Assembly: GCA_046352935.1 (NCBI GenBank)
Contig: JAXMGR010000004.1
Span: forward strand, 1 to 64,000
Source: CAYWMY01 sp046352935
GTDB taxonomy: Bacteria > Pseudomonadota > Gammaproteobacteria > Steroidobacterales > Steroidobacteraceae
Length of the DNA stretch: 64,000 nucleotides
Direction: 5' to 3'
In this document: one piece after another, positions 62,724-64,000 of the stretch
Layout: the number at the start of each line of letters is the position of its first letter
How positions within the stretch are numbered: the stretch's first letter is position 1
The notes under the pieces: generated by a model
Told to the model about the DNA's origin: nothing
The model's input: the letters and a program-made list of their open reading frames with translations, nothing else
Databases searched by the model: none
Program-made: the position numbers and the translations under genes

Positions 62724-64000
62724 TTCAGATCGAAGGACACGCCTCGAATGTCGCCGCCGAATTCGAACGGCGTCGCGTAGTCGGGACTCACCGGAGTCAG
62801 CAGATCCCTGCCGACGTCGAGTCCCTCGGTGAACCACATCCGAGGCAACGTGTGCGGGATGCGTCCGCGTGCGACCTCACGGCCGTCGATGGCCAGTGTC
62901 ACGATCCCACCCGGTCCTGCGCCGACGCAGTCGCAGGCAAAGCTTGCGGTGATCGAATGTGCCCCCGGTGAAACGGCGTCGCGCGCGCGAACCAGGTAGA
63001 TGCGGGGTGGCACCGCGTTATAGGCAAAGTTCAGCCTGCCGTCCTTGATATAGAGGCTGTAGCCGCTGAAGCGTCCCCCCTGAGCTACGAGGACTCCGTC
63101 GGGGTTGCGGTCCGATACGGAGACCTCCGTCGAGATCTCGAACGATCGACCGCCCAGGGGCGGCGCCGCGTCGGCATGCAGCTGCCTCACGTCGCGCGTG
63201 TAGGAATAATGGATCCTTGCTGGATATTCGGGTCGACCGGCTCTTGCATCGAGGATGCCGTGCACCGGGAACACGTGGTTCCGAACGCCCTCCTGCAGGA
63301 AGAGTCCCTGCAACTCGCGGAGCTTGTCCGGTCGTTCCTGCGCGAGGTTGTGCGCCTGGCTGAAGTCGCGGCGCACATCGTAGAGCTCCCAGTCGCGCTC
63401 ATTGAACGGAATGCGCTTGCGGTTGGGCGAGAACAGTTCCCATGGCATGTACGCCGGGCTCGTCGCAGCAATCCACCCGCCGTGGTAGATCGCTGCGTTC
63501 TCCATGATCTCGAAGTACTGCGTCGTCCGCCGTGCCGGTGCTTCGGCATCCTGAAACGTGTACGCGAGGCTGACGCCATCTAGCGGCTGCTGCGCTACGC
63601 CATCGATGACATCGGGTGGCACGACCCCGGCCGCCTCGTAGATCGTCGGGACGATGTCGGCGATGTGCGCGAACTGGGTGCGCACAACACCCGTTCCGGC
63701 GACGTGGCCCCGCCAGCGTATGATCAGTCCGTTGCGGACGCCGCCAAAGTGTGAGGCATTCTGCTTGAACCACTTGAATGGTGTGTTGAGTGCCCAGGCC
63801 CAGCCGGCCGGATACATGTTGCTGGTCAATGGACCGCCGATCTCGTCGAGATGCGCGAGATCGTAAGCCGGGTCCTCGGCAAGGCTGAAGTTCATGGTCT
63901 GCTCGAAGAGATTTCCGCCCAGCCCGCCCTCGCCACTGGCTCCGTTGTCGCCCTGGATGACGATCACTAGCGTGTTATCGGCCAGTCCCGCCTCATCGAT
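62720..64000 (-). CDS. Arylsulfatase (type I, formylglycine family), 3' part
   Basis: The last 426 codons of an arylsulfatase; its start lies beyond the window, so the catalytic Cys/Ser-x-Pro-x-Arg motif is not visible. The frame is open to base 64000, beginning IDEAGLADNTLVIVIQGDNGASGEGG, the metal-binding DN motif of the alkaline-phosphatase superfamily. The HFGGVRNGLIIRWRGH stretch holds the late catalytic His/Lys-type residues. A C-terminal beta-sandwich (SLYIKDGRLNFAYN) follows, as in large bacterial arylsulfatases. It hydrolyses sulfate esters; the substrate is unknown. A TPR protein is coupled downstream. Confidence 0.92.
   Translation of the reverse strand: MDEAGLADNTLVIVIQGDNGASGEGGLGGNLFEQTMNFSLAEDPAYDLAHLDEIGGPLTSNMYPAGWAWALNTPFKWFKQNASHFGGVRNGLIIRWRGHVAGTGVVRTQFAHIADIVPTIYEAAGVVPPDVIDGVAQQPLDGVSLAYTFQDAEAPARRTTQYFEIMENAAIYHGGWIAATSPAYMPWELFSPNRKRIPFNERDWELYDVRRDFSQAHNLAQERPDKLRELQGLFLQEGVRNHVFPVHGILDARAGRPEYPARIHYSYTRDVRQLHADAAPPLGGRSFEISTEVSVSDRNPDGVLVAQGGRFSGYSLYIKDGRLNFAYNAVPPRIYLVRARDAVSPGAHSITASFACDCVGAGPGGIVTLAIDGREVARGRIPHTLPRMWFTEGLDVGRDLLTPVSPDYATPFEFGGDIRGVSFDLK

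Overview
The window reads as a chromosomal segment of a high-GC gammaproteobacterium. The evidence is the conserved run hrcA-grpE-dnaK-dnaJ-dapB-carAB-greA, yhbY/rlmE-ftsH-folP-glmM-tpiA-secG-tRNA-Leu(GAG)-nuoA-N, the divergent bamE/fur pair, the smpB/ratA-rnfH block, a one-piece tmRNA with tag ANDDSYALAA, and a NuoC with the internal insertion seen in Xanthomonas-like bacteria. A TonB receptor and a large block of short-chain dehydrogenases and flavoproteins fit a Nevskiales/Steroidobacter/Xanthomonadales-like organism, but the species cannot be fixed from this sequence.

Layout. 1-1009: end of an FtsX-type ABC exporter (permease tail and ATPase). 1085-3457 (minus): alpha/beta hydrolase, class-I glutamine amidotransferase and MOSC protein. 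3611-7345: a TonB-dependent receptor and a divergent SDR. 7346-7888: relic of a LAGLIDADG homing endonuclease directly behind the tmRNA gene ssrA. 8088-13827: pirin, smpB, ratA-rnfH, bamE/fur, recN, nadK. 13914-19848: heat-shock block hrcA-grpE-dnaK-dnaJ plus dapB, with a CIRCE-like site at the hrcA promoter and a sigma-32-like promoter before dnaK. 19849-31805: carAB-greA, yhbY, rlmE-ftsH-folP-glmM, tpiA-secG. 31851-46529: tRNA-Leu and the 14-gene complex I operon, with an exact FNR-type site upstream. 46853-58651: an accessory catabolic cluster. 59366-59442: initiator tRNA. 59608-62293: an E1-like enzyme, an Asp-box beta-propeller and a MoaD/ThiS-like protein ending in Gly-Gly. 62079-64000 (minus): a TPR protein and the 3' part of an arylsulfatase that runs off the window.

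Most interesting regions. (1) The catabolic cluster contains two related modules. Each has an NTF2/SnoaL-like protein, an SDR, an uncharacterised ~390-residue protein with an RDHSWG motif, and a ~650-residue OYE-type flavoprotein. The enzyme classes resemble those of bile-acid (bai) operons, and both flavoproteins have alanine at one of the four expected iron-sulfur cysteines. (2) The E1 / propeller / ubiquitin-like cassette looks like a self-contained adenylation and sulfur-transfer or conjugation unit with a propeller partner of unknown role. (3) Both accessory regions lie next to RNA genes (ssrA, tRNA-fMet), and the catabolic cluster sits where many gammaproteobacteria have rimP-nusA-infB after nuoN. 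All functional statements for the accessory genes are inferences from motifs and gene order.
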